The position numbers and the translations under genes were made by a program. From Flavobacteriales bacterium UBA720 (GTDB lineage Bacteria; Bacteroidota; Bacteroidia; Flavobacteriales; Weeksellaceae): 64,000 bases of DNA. Location of the stretch: assembly GCA_002297505.1 (NCBI GenBank), contig DBLQ01000110.1, positions 18,223-82,222 on the forward strand, in the 5' to 3' direction. Below are positions 42,765-51,009 of the stretch, one piece after another (the stretch's first letter is position 1; each line of letters opens with the position of its first letter). Below the pieces are notes generated by a model. That model made no database searches. It was given only the letters and a program-made list of their open reading frames with translations, and was not told where the DNA came from.

Positions 42765-43289
42765 ATGACCAATAAAAAAACATTAAAAATAGTTGCAGTG
42801 ATAATTCCTGTCCTGATGGTAGGTATTATGATATACCTTTTCCTTAATTTCCAAAAGAAGAAACAGAAAGTAGAGGCATTGAAAAGTATTCCTGCTTTTT
42901 CAGTGCAAGATATCCATGGCAAATCTGTAACGAATACGAATCTCCCGGAAGGCAATAAGGTTTTCGTGTACTTCAATCCGGAGTGTGAATATTGCCAGGC
43001 TGAGATGGATGAACTTTCTGAAATTAGTCAGAAACATCCGGATATCAAGTGGATCATGTTTACAGATAAGCCACTTTCTGAGATCAGGGCTTTTGCACAA
43101 AGATATAAGCTGGATAATGCCGAAAACATCCGGTGGTGCAACGATCCCAAATCTGAAGTGTATCTTAAATTTTCTATGACAGGGATTCCTTATTTTCTTG
43201 GCTACAATTACCAAAACAAGCTTGTCCACAGAAGTACTGGTGCTATAAAAGTAGAAAAAGTTCTAGCCGATTTTGATGAAAAAAAATAA
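42765..43289 (+). CDS. Membrane-anchored thioredoxin-like protein (TlpA/redoxin type)
   Basis: 174 residues: an N-terminal anchor (LKIVAVIIPVLMVGIMIYLFL), then a thioredoxin fold facing the periplasm. The redox motif is C74-E-Y-C77 (FNPECEYCQAEMDEL), and the cis-Pro loop is TGIPYF. It overlaps the exporter gene by 14 nt. Since the peptide has exactly two cysteines, this protein may form or reduce its disulfide, or keep the peptidase Cys reduced; both are inferences from context. Confidence 0.8.
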   Translation: MTNKKTLKIVAVIIPVLMVGIMIYLFLNFQKKKQKVEALKSIPAFSVQDIHGKSVTNTNLPEGNKVFVYFNPECEYCQAEMDELSEISQKHPDIKWIMFTDKPLSEIRAFAQRYKLDNAENIRWCNDPKSEVYLKFSMTGIPYFLGYNYQNKLVHRSTGAIKVEKVLADFDEKK

Positions 43290-45396
43290 GTTGATCCAAA
43301 AAACATTTACGCTGCAGAAAGACCAAACCGACTGTGGTGTGGGATGTTTGCAATCTCTGGCACGATATTATGGAGGCGATGTTTCTTTAGAAACTTTGAG
43401 AGAAAAAAGTGGCACTTCCAAAACAGGAACCACCTTGCTGGGACTCTTCCAATGTGCTAACGAGATCGGTTTTGATGCCGAAGGCTGCGAGGCAGACACG
43501 GATGCCCTGATAGAACATGGAGAGCCTGTGATTCTGCACATTATTATTGATCAAAAACACGAACATTATGTTATCTGCTATTATTATGATTCTGGTGGGA
43601 ATTCTCAATTTTGTATTGGAGATCCTGCAAAAGGTATAGAATACTGGAGCAAAGACCAGCTGGAAAAGGTGTGGATTTCAAAAAGTTGCCTGACACTGCG
43701 CCCCAACCAGCATTTCCAAAAGTCGCAACAAACCAATAAGGAAAAAATCAACTGGCTCAAAGACTTGATCCGTGAAGATCACGAATGGCTCTACACCATT
43801 ATTTTTCTGGGTGTCATTTTTACATTGCTTGGAATGTCTATGTCTGTTTTTTCACAGAAATTAATCGATGATATTCTTCCCAAAAAGAAGCTCAACTTAC
43901 TTTTTCTTAGTATAGGTTTTCTGGGATTTCTTTTGTTAGGAAGAGTAATGGTGCAAGCATTACGGGAGCTTTATATTATCAAGCAGAGCAGGGCGTTTAA
44001 TCTAAGAATCAATGAGAGATTTTATTCATCATTGCTATACTTGCCAAAGAAGTTCTTTGATAGCAGAAAAACAGGTGATTTTGTAGCGAGGCTAAATGAC
44101 ACACAAAGAATACAGAATGTTATAAAACTACTGATCACCAATACAGCGACCGATATATTATCTGTTCTGATTTCTATCGGTTTTCTATTTTACTATTCGT
44201 GGAAATTAGCCATTTTCTGTCTTCTGGTTTCACCTATTGTTTTTTACATTATTTTCCGGTTTAACAAGAAAATAATTGAGTCCCAGAAAAATGTAATGCA
44301 AGCGTATAGCAGTAACGAAGCCAATTATATCGACAGCATAAGAGGAATAGATGTTGTTAAAAACCTTTCTAAGCAGGAACTTTTCTTGAAGAAGAATCAA
44401 ATTATTTTTGGAAACTTTCAGGGAAGGATTTTTGATCTAGGTAGACTAAATCTGAAGATAACGCTTTATTCCGGGCTGGTTTTGGTTTTTGTCTTGCTCG
44501 GAATCTTAGGATTCTCTTCCTATAATGTGCTTAATAATGAGATTAGAATCGGTGAACTTATGGCTATTATAGGGATTGCCAGTTCGTTGCTAAGTGCCAT
44601 CACCAATCTGGCCTTGACAAGTATTCCCATTCAGGAAGCAAGAGTCGCATTTGACAGAATGTTTGAATATTCTTCTCTAAAACCTGAAAATGACGGGATA
44701 GAAAACATCTCTGCACTCAGTTCCGTTGAGTTAAAAGATATAGATTTCAGATTTAATTGTAGAGGTAAGCTATTGGATGGTATATCTATTAAATTTGAAA
44801 AAGGCAAAGTTGTCTGCTTATTGGGTGAAAGTGGCAGCGGGAAAACCACAATTACTGAAATTTTATTGAAGAATTACCATCCTGAAAAGGGCAGTGTTAT
44901 AATTAATAACGCCCAGTTTTTGGATAATATGAGTGTGGAAAAATGGAGAAATTTTGTAGGTGTTGTTCCTCAGAACATACAACTGTTTAATGGTAGTATC
45001 ATTGATAATATTGTTTTGGATGATATTATCAATGAGGATAAACTGGCCTCACTGATTTCTTTGGGCTTTAAAAAGTTCATCAATTCTTTGCCGCAAGGTT
45101 TTATGACACTCGTTGGCGAGGAAGGTATTAATCTATCTGGTGGACAAAAGCAATTACTAGGCTGGATGAGAGCCCTGTACCATCAGCCGGAATTTCTGAT
45201 TCTAGATGAGCCTGTTTCTTCTCTTGATGAATCAAATCGAAATTTTATTTATCAGCTCATTGATCAACTTAAGGGAAACAAGCTGATCTTTATTATAGGT
45301 CATCAATTCGAAGATCTCAGCAAGATCTCGGATCAAGTATTCATACTCAAGGATAAACAAATTATCAATTATAGTACATTACAATTATACAATTAA
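43276..45396 (+). CDS. Peptidase-containing ABC transporter (C39) for double-glycine peptides
   Basis: 706 residues from the ATG at 43276 (a TTG just before is not needed). N-terminal C39 peptidase with QTDCGVGC (C20), HEHYVICYY (H97) and IGDPAKG (D116), which cuts after the Gly-Gly leader. Membrane domain about 165-440 with six helices. ATPase domain: Walker A GESGSGKTT (517-525), signature NLSGGQKQ (around 621-624), Walker B FLILDEP (D644, E645), H-loop H676. Full length and apparently functional. No HlyD-type periplasmic adaptor and no TolC are encoded nearby, so any such partners would be supplied from elsewhere. Confidence 0.92.
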   Translation: MKKNKLIQKTFTLQKDQTDCGVGCLQSLARYYGGDVSLETLREKSGTSKTGTTLLGLFQCANEIGFDAEGCEADTDALIEHGEPVILHIIIDQKHEHYVICYYYDSGGNSQFCIGDPAKGIEYWSKDQLEKVWISKSCLTLRPNQHFQKSQQTNKEKINWLKDLIREDHEWLYTIIFLGVIFTLLGMSMSVFSQKLIDDILPKKKLNLLFLSIGFLGFLLLGRVMVQALRELYIIKQSRAFNLRINERFYSSLLYLPKKFFDSRKTGDFVARLNDTQRIQNVIKLLITNTATDILSVLISIGFLFYYSWKLAIFCLLVSPIVFYIIFRFNKKIIESQKNVMQAYSSNEANYIDSIRGIDVVKNLSKQELFLKKNQIIFGNFQGRIFDLGRLNLKITLYSGLVLVFVLLGILGFSSYNVLNNEIRIGELMAIIGIASSLLSAITNLALTSIPIQEARVAFDRMFEYSSLKPENDGIENISALSSVELKDIDFRFNCRGKLLDGISIKFEKGKVVCLLGESGSGKTTITEILLKNYHPEKGSVIINNAQFLDNMSVEKWRNFVGVVPQNIQLFNGSIIDNIVLDDIINEDKLASLISLGFKKFINSLPQGFMTLVGEEGINLSGGQKQLLGWMRALYHQPEFLILDEPVSSLDESNRNFIYQLIDQLKGNKLIFIIGHQFEDLSKISDQVFILKDKQIINYSTLQLYN

Positions 45397-45399
45397 TCA

Positions 45400-45430
45400 A
45401 AAAAACCGACTGAATCCAAGTCGGTTTTTT
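45400..45430. terminator. Terminator B: right boundary hairpin, bidirectional
   Basis: 12-bp stem (45400-45411 with 45419-45430) and 7-nt loop, identical to terminator A except one loop base. Serves the exporter gene and the convergent M28 peptidase gene. Confidence 0.9.
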
Positions 45431-45447
45431 GTTTTAAGCTATTCTGT

Positions 45448-46626
45448 TTATTGAACAATAATTTTTTTCGTTAATTGTTTCTCGCCAGAAATCACCTTGG
45501 CCAGATAAACGCCGGGCTGCAGATGGGTGATGTCAATTTGAGATTGATTTTCCAGATTTAGTAGCTGTTTTCCGCTCATGTCGGAAATTTCAACTTTAAA
45601 TTGCTTAATGCTGTCATCAATTTTTAAATTCAAAATTGTACTCGCAGGATTAGGGTAGAAGTCAATGGATTCCGAGGATTTTGAAACCAAATCTTCTGCA
45701 GCCAAAGTCACCTTGGATGCCACGGCAAAATGCTGCACAGCTCCCACGACGGCTTTGCCAATGTTGAAAACATAGACGGGATCCATATTAACCAACAAGT
45801 CATTGGCTGTGTGTACAAAAGGATTGTTGTAACCACCCTCATATTCCCAGTAGCCGGTAATGACTTCTCCATTCAGCTGAAAAGGAACATAATCCGTGCT
45901 TTCTGCCGGATCAAAATCCACAGCTAACGGAGAGTAGAGCAGGGTGCAGTTCGCCAGTTCCTGCACGGCGATGGCTGCTGCGGCATTATTGCTGGCTGGG
46001 TTGCTCTGATCTTTGTCGTGATAAAGTTTGGTATTCGCTTTAGTCGCCAGTCCACCTACCTGATCCAGATTGATCACCAATTTAATGTCCATTTTCGGAT
46101 TGGTTCCGTTCACGATTTGAGAAACATATCTCGAGCTTCCCAAGAGCCCCTGCTCCTCGCCGGAAAAGTGGATGAACTTGATTGAATATTCAGTAGGAAT
46201 ATCTTTTAAAATTCTTGCGATTTCCAAGATAATAGAAGTGCCACTTCCATTGTCATTGGTCCCTGGCCCATTGATAGAATCAAAATGACCACAAACGATG
46301 ACGAATTTATTCGGATACAATGTTCCGGTTTTTGTTACGACCAGGTTTTTTGAAGATAATCCATTGGCTGTCCAGGAATGTTCGAAAAAATCGGAAGCAG
46401 TATAGCCTAGCGTTGTATATTTATTTTTAAGCCAATTGAAAGTATTGGTGTTCTGAGTTGTTCCAGTCCTTTTTACGCCTAGATTTTCAAATTCTTGTAA
46501 ATACGTATGGATATTGGTCGGGGAGACCAGATTCGCTCTGTCCTGGTAAGCCTGCACGAAGGTCTGGGCTTTCGGAAATAATGCAGTCAAAACTGCAGTC
46601 AACAAGAAAATGGATTTTCTTAACAT
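45448..46626 (-). CDS. Secreted M28 zinc aminopeptidase with type A T9SS sorting domain
   Basis: 392 residues. Signal peptide MLRKSIFLLTAVLTALFPKAQ, a peptidase M28 domain about 75-310, and a type A Por sorting domain at the end (SIDFYPNPASTILNLKID, VEISDMSGKQLLNLE, GVYLAKVISGEKQLTKKIIVQ). Zinc/catalytic positions are visible: His in CGHFDSI, Asp in GTNDNGSG, Glu pair in FSGEEQGLLGS, Asp in NLDQVGG, His in FVHTANDL. Extracellular removal of N-terminal amino acids from peptides is the likely activity. Own promoter just upstream, after the rplT terminator. Confidence 0.92.
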   Translation of the reverse strand: MLRKSIFLLTAVLTALFPKAQTFVQAYQDRANLVSPTNIHTYLQEFENLGVKRTGTTQNTNTFNWLKNKYTTLGYTASDFFEHSWTANGLSSKNLVVTKTGTLYPNKFVIVCGHFDSINGPGTNDNGSGTSIILEIARILKDIPTEYSIKFIHFSGEEQGLLGSSRYVSQIVNGTNPKMDIKLVINLDQVGGLATKANTKLYHDKDQSNPASNNAAAAIAVQELANCTLLYSPLAVDFDPAESTDYVPFQLNGEVITGYWEYEGGYNNPFVHTANDLLVNMDPVYVFNIGKAVVGAVQHFAVASKVTLAAEDLVSKSSESIDFYPNPASTILNLKIDDSIKQFKVEISDMSGKQLLNLENQSQIDITHLQPGVYLAKVISGEKQLTKKIIVQ

Positions 46627-46643
46627 TAGGATTTAAATTTTGC

Positions 46644-46651
46644 CAAAAATA
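46644..46651 (-). promoter_or_regulatory. M28 peptidase promoter (-7 box)
   Basis: Minus-strand TATTTTTG, exact match, 17 nt ahead of the start codon and directly after the rplT terminator. Confidence 0.5.
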
Positions 46652-46653
46652 AA

Positions 46654-46681
46654 AAAATCCCGAGATATTTCTCAGGATTTT
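46654..46681 (-). terminator. Terminator of the thrS-infC-rpmI-rplT operon
   Basis: 12-bp stem (46654-46665 with 46670-46681, one wobble pair) and a T7 tract on the minus strand. Confidence 0.9.
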
Positions 46682-46704
46682 ATATTGATAACAAAGATTT
46701 GTAA

Positions 46705-47049
46705 TTATTTTACTTGATCTACAACAGCTTTGAAAGCTTCAGGATGGTTCATTGCAAGATCTGCAAGAACTTTTCTGTTCAGCTCGATGTTGTTTTTCTT
46801 AAGAGCTCCCATAAACTGAGAGTAAGACATTCCGTGCTCTCTGGCACCAGCGTTGATACGTGTTACCCAAAGGCTTCTGAAATTTCTCTTTTTCTCTTTT
46901 CTGCCACGGTAAGCATATTGCATTGCTTTTTCTACCGCGTTTTTAGCTACAGTCCAAACATTTTTTCTTCTACCGAAAAAACCTTTAGCTTGCTTAAGTA
47001 CTTTTTTTCTGCGCGCTCTGGACGCTACAGCGTTTACTGATCTAGGCAT
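46705..47049 (-). CDS. rplT: Ribosomal protein bL20
   Basis: 114 residues. MPRSVNAVASRARRKKVLKQ, KGFFGRRKNVWTVAKNAVEKA and YRGRKEKKRNFRSLWVTRIN are bL20 signatures. It binds 23S rRNA early in assembly of the large subunit. Last gene of the operon. Confidence 0.98.
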   Translation of the reverse strand: MPRSVNAVASRARRKKVLKQAKGFFGRRKNVWTVAKNAVEKAMQYAYRGRKEKKRNFRSLWVTRINAGAREHGMSYSQFMGALKKNNIELNRKVLADLAMNHPEAFKAVVDQVK

Positions 47050-47166
47050 AATGTTAATTGTTTTTTTGAAGTGGGCGGCAATAGTTTCATTGCACTTAGT
47101 AGCACCATTTCAGGGTTAAAATTTTGAATTTGTTCGAATTCTTATAAACCGAAAGATTTATAAAAA

Positions 47167-47364
47167 CTACTTAATTGCTAATTGTCTCAAAACACTTTTC
47201 GTGTCCACAGCAGCAACGTAAGAAGTTTGCGTTAGATTTCTCTTTTGCTTAGTTTCTTTCTTTGTCAAGATGTGGCTTTTGAAAGCATTCTTTCTTTTGA
47301 TCTTTCCGGTTCCGGTAAGAGCAAAACGCTTTTTAGCACCTGATTTCGTTTTTAATTTTGGCAT
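47167..47364 (-). CDS. rpmI: Ribosomal protein bL35
   Basis: 65 residues, complete. MPKLKTKSGAKKRFALTGTG and KIKRKNAFKSHILTKK are typical. Lies 117 nt upstream of rplT and 295 nt downstream of infC, a gap filled partly by a repeat. Confidence 0.97.
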   Translation of the reverse strand: MPKLKTKSGAKKRFALTGTGKIKRKNAFKSHILTKKETKQKRNLTQTSYVAAVDTKSVLRQLAIK

Positions 47365-47430
47365 TGTTCTGCTTTTTATGGTTTGTTATCAATATTTTAG
47401 GTATCAGCTATTAGCTTAGGGCTATTAGCA

Positions 47431-47574
47431 TTTTGGGCGTGTCCCTCATTCGCTCATTCCGCTGCGCTGCATTCGCTCATTCGGGTCGGGCTATCCATTA
47501 CAAGTCCTCGCACAGCCGCATCATCCGCCGCCTGCTGTGGGCTTTTCATTACTATCCCTCACGCAATTAAGTCT
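47431..47574. repeat. GC-rich repeat element in the infC-rpmI gap
   Basis: The block contains internal repeats of CATTCGCTCATTC and GCTGCGCTGC and is more GC-rich than the AT-rich bases on both sides (edges TTTTGGGCGTGTCCC and CCCTCACGC). The wording resembles a dispersed intergenic element of Chryseobacterium genomes that I remember, but I cannot search for copies. It interrupts a normally compact ribosomal operon. Confidence 0.5.
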
Positions 47575-47659
47575 GCAAAAGTACAAAAAAATGTTGAAAA
47601 CAGAAAAACAAAAAACCTCAAATTAAATCTGAGGTCTCTTATAATCGGTATTCGTGATC

Positions 47660-48223
47660 TTATTTTGCAGGCTTCTTAGGGCTCATCATCATAATCATCC
47701 TTTTTCCTTCCAGTTTAGGAAGTTGGTCTACTTTTCCTACGTGTTCCAAATCCTGAGCCAGCTTCAGAAGAAGAATCTCTCCCTGATCTTTGAAAACGAT
47801 AGAACGTCCTTTGAAGAAAACATAGGTTTTCAGTTTAGAACCTTCCTCCAGGAATTTCTCGGCATGCTTCTTCTTGAACTCATAATCGTGATCATCCGTC
47901 TGTGGTCCAAACCGTATTTCTTTCACTACGACTTTCACCTGCTTCGCCTTCAGTTCCTTTTGTTTTTTCTTCTGCTCGTAAAGGAATTTTTTGTAATCCA
48001 GAATTCGCGAGATGTAAGGCTCTGCCTTGTCCGAGATTACCACAAGGTCCAGCTCCTGCTGTCTTGCAATCTCCAAAGCTTTAGACAGTGGATATACACC
48101 GGGTTCAACATTGTCTCCCACCAGGCGTACTTCCTTGGCACGGATTTTCTCGTTGATTTGATGAAGGTCTTCCTGGACTGGACGTCTCATCGGACCTCTG
48201 CTGTTGTTTCTTTTTAGTGCTAT
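47660..48223 (-). CDS. infC: Translation initiation factor IF-3 (probable AUA start)
   Basis: 187 residues if started at ATA (48223); the first ATG in frame is at 48190 and gives 176 residues. Domains: IF3-N about 12-85 (INEKIRAKEVRLVGDNVEP, ILDYKKFLYEQKKKQKE), IF3-C about 95-175 (KEIRFGPQTDDHDYEFKKKHAEKFL, KGRSIVFKDQG). Upstream of the ATG the frame encodes (I)ALKRNNSRGP, which looks like the conserved basic IF-3 N-terminus, and the nearest stop lies just before it without any ATG, GTG or TTG. infC is known in E. coli to use a rare AUU start for autoregulation; AUA here would be equivalent. IF-3 prevents premature subunit joining and checks the start codon. Confidence 0.93.
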   Translation of the reverse strand: MALKRNNSRGPMRRPVQEDLHQINEKIRAKEVRLVGDNVEPGVYPLSKALEIARQQELDLVVISDKAEPYISRILDYKKFLYEQKKKQKELKAKQVKVVVKEIRFGPQTDDHDYEFKKKHAEKFLEEGSKLKTYVFFKGRSIVFKDQGEILLLKLAQDLEHVGKVDQLPKLEGKRMIMMMSPKKPAK

Positions 48224-48261
48224 GGTTTTAAAATTTTAAAATTAATAATCTATGATTAAGG

Positions 48262-50205
48262 CTAGTGGCTGCCACCCAATTCAAAGGTTGGCTTGGCCTG
48301 CTCCTTGAAATAGCTGATAAATCCATCAATTGACATCTCTCCAAGGTCGCCTTCGCCTCTTCTTCTAACAGAAACTGTACCATTGTTCTCCTCATTTTCG
48401 CCCACGATGAGCATAAACGGAAGCTTTTTCAATTCGGCATCCCGAATTTTCTTGCCTGTTTTTTCGTTTCTGTCGTCTATCAGTCCACAAATATCGTGAT
48501 TTTCCAATAATTGTGAAACTTTTTTTGCATAATCTCCAAACTTTTCACTGATCGGCAATATCGTGAATTGCTCAGGGCTCAGCCATAACGGAAAATCGCC
48601 CGCTGTGTTTTCTATCAGAATTGCGATGAATCGTTCCATAGAGCCGAATGGCGCTCTGTGAATCATCACCGGACGGTGTTTCTCATTGTCATTCCCGGTG
48701 TACCAGAGGTCAAAACGCTCCGGTAAATTGTAGTCTACCTGAATGGTTCCCAGCTGCCAGCTTCTGCCCAAAGCATCCTTTACCATGAAGTCCAGTTTAG
48801 GACCGTAGAAAGCGGCTTCGCCATATTCTGTCACCGTTTTCAGACCTTTGGATTTTGCGGCAGTCACGATAGCGTTTTCTGCTTTTTCCCAATTCTCGTC
48901 GGAACCGATATATTTGGATCTGTTTTCCGGATCACGAAGGGAAATCTGAGCTGTAAAGTCGGCAAAACCTAATGAACCGAAAACGTAGAGAACCAGGTCA
49001 ATCACTTTTTCAAATTCCTGTAACAATTGATCCGGCGTACAGAAAAGATGCGCATCATCCTGAGTAAAACCACGAACCCTTGTCAAACCGTGCAACTCGC
49101 CGGATTGCTCATATCTGTAAACAGTTCCGAATTCTGCATAACGTTTTGGCAAATCTTTGTAAGACCATTGCTGCGCTTTATAAATCTCGCAGTGGTGCGG
49201 GCAGTTCATTGGTTTCAACAAAAATTCTTCGCCTTCGTTCGGAGTTTTGATGGGCTGGAAGCTGTCTTCACCGTATTTTTCCCAGTGTCCGGAAGTGATA
49301 TACAATTCTTTCGCGCCAATGTGCGGAGAGATCACGAATTCATAACCTTGCTTTTTCTGAGCTTTGGAAAGGAATTCTTCCAGCTTTTTTCTCAACGCCG
49401 CACCTTTTGGCAGCCATAGCGGAAGACCTTGACCCACTTTTTCTGAAAATGCGAAAATGCCTAATTCTTTACCTAATTTTCTGTGATCTCGTCTTTTGGC
49501 TTCTTCTAATCTTTCAAGATATTCAGCCAATTCTTTTTGTTTAGGGAAAGATATTCCGTAAACTCTTGTCAGCTGAGGGTTTTTCTCATCGCCTCTCCAG
49601 TAAGCGCCAGCAGCATTTAGAATCTTAACTGCTTTTACAATGCCTGTGGAAGGAATGTGACCACCTCTGCAAAGGTCTGTGAAATTATCGTGCGTTACAA
49701 AAGTGATCTCGCCGTCCGGCAGGTTCTCGATCAATTCAGTCTTGAAAGGATTGTCTGCATATTCTTTCAGTGCATCTGCTTTGGAAACTTCACGAAGGTT
49801 GAATGTTGAGTTTTTCTTGGCGTTTTCCAGGATTTTTTTCTCCAGTTTCTCAAAGTCATTCTCGGACAAAGGTTTTCCTCCGAAATCCACATCGTAGTAA
49901 AAACCGTTGGCAATTGCCGGACCGATGGTCAGTTTGGCATCAGGATAAAATTCCATAATCGCCTGCGCCAGAAGGTGTGCGGACGAATGCCAGAATGCTT
50001 TTTTCCCCATATCGTCATTCCACGTGAGAAGCTGCACGGTAGAATCCTCGGTGATGGTGGTGTCTACCTCGGTCTGTTTCCCGTTTACGACGGCAGAAAT
50101 GGTGTTTCTTGCCAAACCGTCACTGATACTTTGTGCAACTTGCAATGGAGTAACTGCTCCTTCATATTCTCTGATGCTACCATCAGGAAGTGTAATTTTT
50201 AGCAT
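48262..50205 (-). CDS. thrS: Threonyl-tRNA synthetase
   Basis: 647 residues, full length. TGS domain 1-60, editing domain about 65-220 (HSSAHLLAQAIMEFYPDAK; RGGHIPSTG), class II core with motif 2 (RYEQSGELHGLTRVRGFTQDDAH), zinc ligands in MNCPHHCEIY, motif 3 (MIHRAPFGSMERFIAILIE) and an anticodon-binding domain at the end. Attaches Thr to its tRNA. First gene of the thrS-infC-rpmI-rplT operon. Confidence 0.98.
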   Translation of the reverse strand: MLKITLPDGSIREYEGAVTPLQVAQSISDGLARNTISAVVNGKQTEVDTTITEDSTVQLLTWNDDMGKKAFWHSSAHLLAQAIMEFYPDAKLTIGPAIANGFYYDVDFGGKPLSENDFEKLEKKILENAKKNSTFNLREVSKADALKEYADNPFKTELIENLPDGEITFVTHDNFTDLCRGGHIPSTGIVKAVKILNAAGAYWRGDEKNPQLTRVYGISFPKQKELAEYLERLEEAKRRDHRKLGKELGIFAFSEKVGQGLPLWLPKGAALRKKLEEFLSKAQKKQGYEFVISPHIGAKELYITSGHWEKYGEDSFQPIKTPNEGEEFLLKPMNCPHHCEIYKAQQWSYKDLPKRYAEFGTVYRYEQSGELHGLTRVRGFTQDDAHLFCTPDQLLQEFEKVIDLVLYVFGSLGFADFTAQISLRDPENRSKYIGSDENWEKAENAIVTAAKSKGLKTVTEYGEAAFYGPKLDFMVKDALGRSWQLGTIQVDYNLPERFDLWYTGNDNEKHRPVMIHRAPFGSMERFIAILIENTAGDFPLWLSPEQFTILPISEKFGDYAKKVSQLLENHDICGLIDDRNEKTGKKIRDAELKKLPFMLIVGENEENNGTVSVRRRGEGDLGEMSIDGFISYFKEQAKPTFELGGSH

Positions 50206-50227
50206 AATGGTTTAAAAATATTGTCAG

Positions 50228-50257
50228 CAAATTTACGAATTTCTGAGAAAGCGGCAA
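50228..50257 (-). promoter_or_regulatory. Consensus promoter of the thrS operon
   Basis: On the minus strand TTG (50255-50257), 19-nt spacer, TAAATTTG (50228-50235): full match to both Bacteroidota boxes, 22 nt before the ATG. Confidence 0.75.
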
Positions 50258-50292
50258 CGTACTAATTTAGCAAGAGAAATCATGTACAAAAA

Positions 50293-50328
50293 AATAAGGA
50301 CCGGAAAATTCCAGCCCTTATTCTTAAG
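50293..50328 (-). terminator. Terminator after the first YflT-like gene
   Basis: Minus strand: AATAAGG / CCTTATT outer stem with an inner GGAA/TTCC stem, then a T run (complement of 50286-50292). Confidence 0.75.
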
Positions 50329-50357
50329 TAAAGTTATATATCAGGATGTTTGGTTTT

Positions 50358-50855
50358 TTAATCTTTTGCGCCCTGAGAGTCCATCTCATCGGACATTCCT
50401 TTTTCTGGTCTGTACGCCGCTTTTCTCTCGTCCGTAAAGTACAGGTCATTTTTTGCTTTAGCAATAATTCTTGCCCGGGTCGATTCGGAGATTGGATACT
50501 CATGATGCGTGTCGGGATATTTTTCGGATAAGTAGCTTCTTGTTTTTTCTTCCACGTCAATGGCGCCGTTCTCATCCAGGATTCTTTTGGCAGCATTGGC
50601 ATCGTCTTCCTCTTCGGCATACACCGTCACAGTATGGCTGTCTATGCTTGCATATTCATAGCGGTCTTTTTCTACGACGTCGCGGTCAAACAGCCAGTCA
50701 AAAAATCCGGCTTTCCTGTCGGTATCAACTTTTTCCAAAGCTTCTACCTCGGACGTGGAGATGGTGTAATCATATAGTCCGGCTTCTTCCAGTTTTCTCA
50801 CCACATCGCGGCTTTCTGTTTCGTTGGGAAAAATCCCGATAATCGTGTAAGACAT
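50358..50855 (-). CDS. YflT-like general stress domain protein (paralogue 1)
   Basis: 165 residues. N-terminal ferredoxin-like fold starting MSYTIIGIFPNETESRDVVRKLEEAGLYDYTIS, split by an acidic insert (RKAGFFDWLFDRDVVEKD), then TVTVYAEEEDDANAAKRILDENGA. The C-terminal 55 residues are charged and hydrophilic (ARIIAKAKNDLYFTDERK). This resembles the YflT/general stress 17M domain. Paralogous to the gene 155 nt upstream. Role not known; the stress link is from family name only. Confidence 0.65.
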   Translation of the reverse strand: MSYTIIGIFPNETESRDVVRKLEEAGLYDYTISTSEVEALEKVDTDRKAGFFDWLFDRDVVEKDRYEYASIDSHTVTVYAEEEDDANAAKRILDENGAIDVEEKTRSYLSEKYPDTHHEYPISESTRARIIAKAKNDLYFTDERKAAYRPEKGMSDEMDSQGAKD

Positions 50856-50962
50856 AATGTTATTTTTTGATGTTAATATTGGTGCTGAGAACTAAACAAA
50901 AATTATGGCAGATTAACAGCTTCACCGGATTTTAACTTAATTTTAATATTTGAACAAAAAAA

Positions 50963-50983
50963 GCTCCTGAGTGGGTCAGGAGC
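50963..50983 (-). terminator. Terminator after the second YflT-like gene
   Basis: 8-bp GC-rich stem (GCTCCTGA / TCAGGAGC) with 5-nt loop and T7 on the minus strand. Confidence 0.9.
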
Positions 50984-51009
50984 CAATTGAGAACATTTAA
51001 CAAAAGAAT

